A stretch of DNA of 6,130 nucleotides, from assembly GCA_964461295.1 (NCBI GenBank), contig CAYWTX010000716.1:1-6130 (forward strand), given 5' to 3'. Position 1 is the stretch's first letter. Each line of letters opens with the position of its first letter. The position numbers were made by a program, and so were the translations under genes. This stretch comes from CAYWTX01 sp964461295 (GTDB taxonomy: Bacteria > Planctomycetota > Phycisphaerae > SM23-33). Shown here in pieces: positions 5,384-6,130 of this stretch. Below the pieces are notes generated by a model. That model made no database searches. It had not been told where the DNA came from and saw nothing but the letters and a program-made list of their open reading frames with translations.

Positions 5384-6130
5384 ATGAGAGTCAAACCCAA
5401 AGTCAGAACGTCCGAACGCCGGCAGACCAGGAATGGCCGCAAGAGGCTGCCGTGGCTGGCCATCGCTGTGTCCATGGCCTTCATCGCCTTCAGTGAGGTC
5501 CGGCTCGTGGCTGCGCCTGCAAGCCCCGCCGAACCCAAGGGCGCGGTCAACGTCCTCAAGGCCCTGGAGGCCAAGGTGATGGCCGAGGTGAACTGGCCGA
5601 CGCGGTGGCAGGTGTTCGGGCCGCTCTCGGGCGAGGCGGCCGCGCCGAATGAACAGCAACTCAAGAGCGTCCCAAAGACGCTGGAGATCGGCGGCAAGTC
5701 GCTCGATCCCGTCGTCCTTGAGGCCAGGCCCGCACCCGCGCCCAGGCCCGAACCGGCGTCCGCCTCGGCCGCCACCCCTGAGGCCGGCGAATCGCGACCG
5801 CTGACGGTCGATCTGACGAAACTATGGTCGAAGGAACTGGGCGAGAAGGAGCGGCAGACGGCCTACGCGTTCGGCCAGATCGACTGCCCCGCCGACGGCA
5901 CGCTGTACGTCAACTGCGGGGCCGACTGGTGGATGAAGTGGTTCGTGGACGGCAAGGCCGTCTATGACACGCTGGATGGCGGCAACGGCATCGTGCCCAC
6001 GGTGATCAAGAAGCGCGGCTTCGCCGTGCCGGTGGCCAAGGGCAGGCACGTGGTGGTGGCGATGGTGCAATCAGGCAGCGCCGGATGGAGCTTCGGTTCC
6101 TTCGGCGCCATGGCCACGACCGGGCCGGCG
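5384..6130 (+). CDS. Secreted protein with galactose-binding-like beta-sandwich region, 3' end outside window
   Basis: The frame stays open for 249 codons from the ATG at 5384 to the right edge, so the product is partial. GTGAGG (5373-5378) lies 5 nt before the ATG. The N-terminus has a long basic region (RRQTRNGRKR) and a hydrophobic stretch (WLAIAVSMAFIAF), with likely signal cleavage near LVAA-PAS (about 44). Residues 70-145 begin a beta-rich domain with the WQVFGPL motif, TLEIGGKSL and VDLTKLW, interrupted by a Pro/Ala-rich insert (RPAPAPRPEPASASAATP, about 115-132). Residues 160-240 contain YAFGQIDCPADGTLYV, GADWWMKWFVDGKAVYDT, a GGNG loop, and KGRHVVVAMVQSGSAGWSFG. This is the pattern I associate with galactose-binding-like sandwich domains at the start of large secreted proteins of Planctomycetota and Lentisphaerota; the family has no firm function known to me. 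It is in the same direction as the GH98-like gene, 185 bases downstream, so it may be part of the same carbohydrate-degrading locus. What follows the sandwich cannot be seen. Confidence 0.75.
   Translation, partial: MRVKPKVRTSERRQTRNGRKRLPWLAIAVSMAFIAFSEVRLVAAPASPAEPKGAVNVLKALEAKVMAEVNWPTRWQVFGPLSGEAAAPNEQQLKSVPKTLEIGGKSLDPVVLEARPAPAPRPEPASASAATPEAGESRPLTVDLTKLWSKELGEKERQTAYAFGQIDCPADGTLYVNCGADWWMKWFVDGKAVYDTLDGGNGIVPTVIKKRGFAVPVAKGRHVVVAMVQSGSAGWSFGSFGAMATTGPA

Noticed and set aside
4814..5659. 281-residue open frame on the minus strand
   Set aside because: It spans the end of the GH98-like gene, the spacer and the start of the last gene in antisense, without recognisable motifs or a good start context.

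Overview
This is a GC-rich bacterial window with long open frames. The gene types (a URO-D-like protein, an AraC-family regulator, a large secreted glycosidase with a HEAT-like tail, and small Ala/Pro-rich exported proteins) resemble Planctomycetota, perhaps Phycisphaerae-like, or a relative in the PVC group. That placement is an inference from protein style; no rRNA or other phylogenetic marker is present.

Layout from left to right. A short exported Ala/Pro-rich protein lies on the minus strand (346 to 2). A roughly 350-base divergent spacer follows, carrying several small dyads and repeats. A URO-D (uroporphyrinogen decarboxylase/cobamide methyltransferase superfamily) gene then starts at 696 on the plus strand but stops at 1154, after less than half the usual family length. 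Converging on it, and overlapping it by 14 bases, is a complete AraC-family regulator on the minus strand (1998 to 1141). Divergent from the regulator, across a spacer with a clear 7-bp dyad and a repeated heptamer, is a large exported protein (2214 to 5198). It looks like a family 98 glycoside hydrolase (catalytic module plus its C-terminal beta-sandwich), followed by a discoidin-like (F5/8 type C) module and a HEAT-like helical tail. A 185-base spacer with repeats and a doubtful 43-codon ORF follows. The last gene (from 5384) encodes another exported protein with a beta-sandwich, galactose-binding-like region and runs off the right edge.

How they fit together: the AraC regulator and the divergent GH98-like enzyme form a typical regulator/target pair for polysaccharide or host-glycan breakdown, and the last gene may be a second secreted part of the same carbohydrate system. 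The most unusual points are the sharp junction where the URO-D gene is cut off at the 3' end of the AraC gene, the GH98 + discoidin + HEAT architecture, and the candidate operator between regulator and enzyme. I found no convincing RNA genes, mobile-element genes, CRISPR arrays or clear intrinsic terminators.
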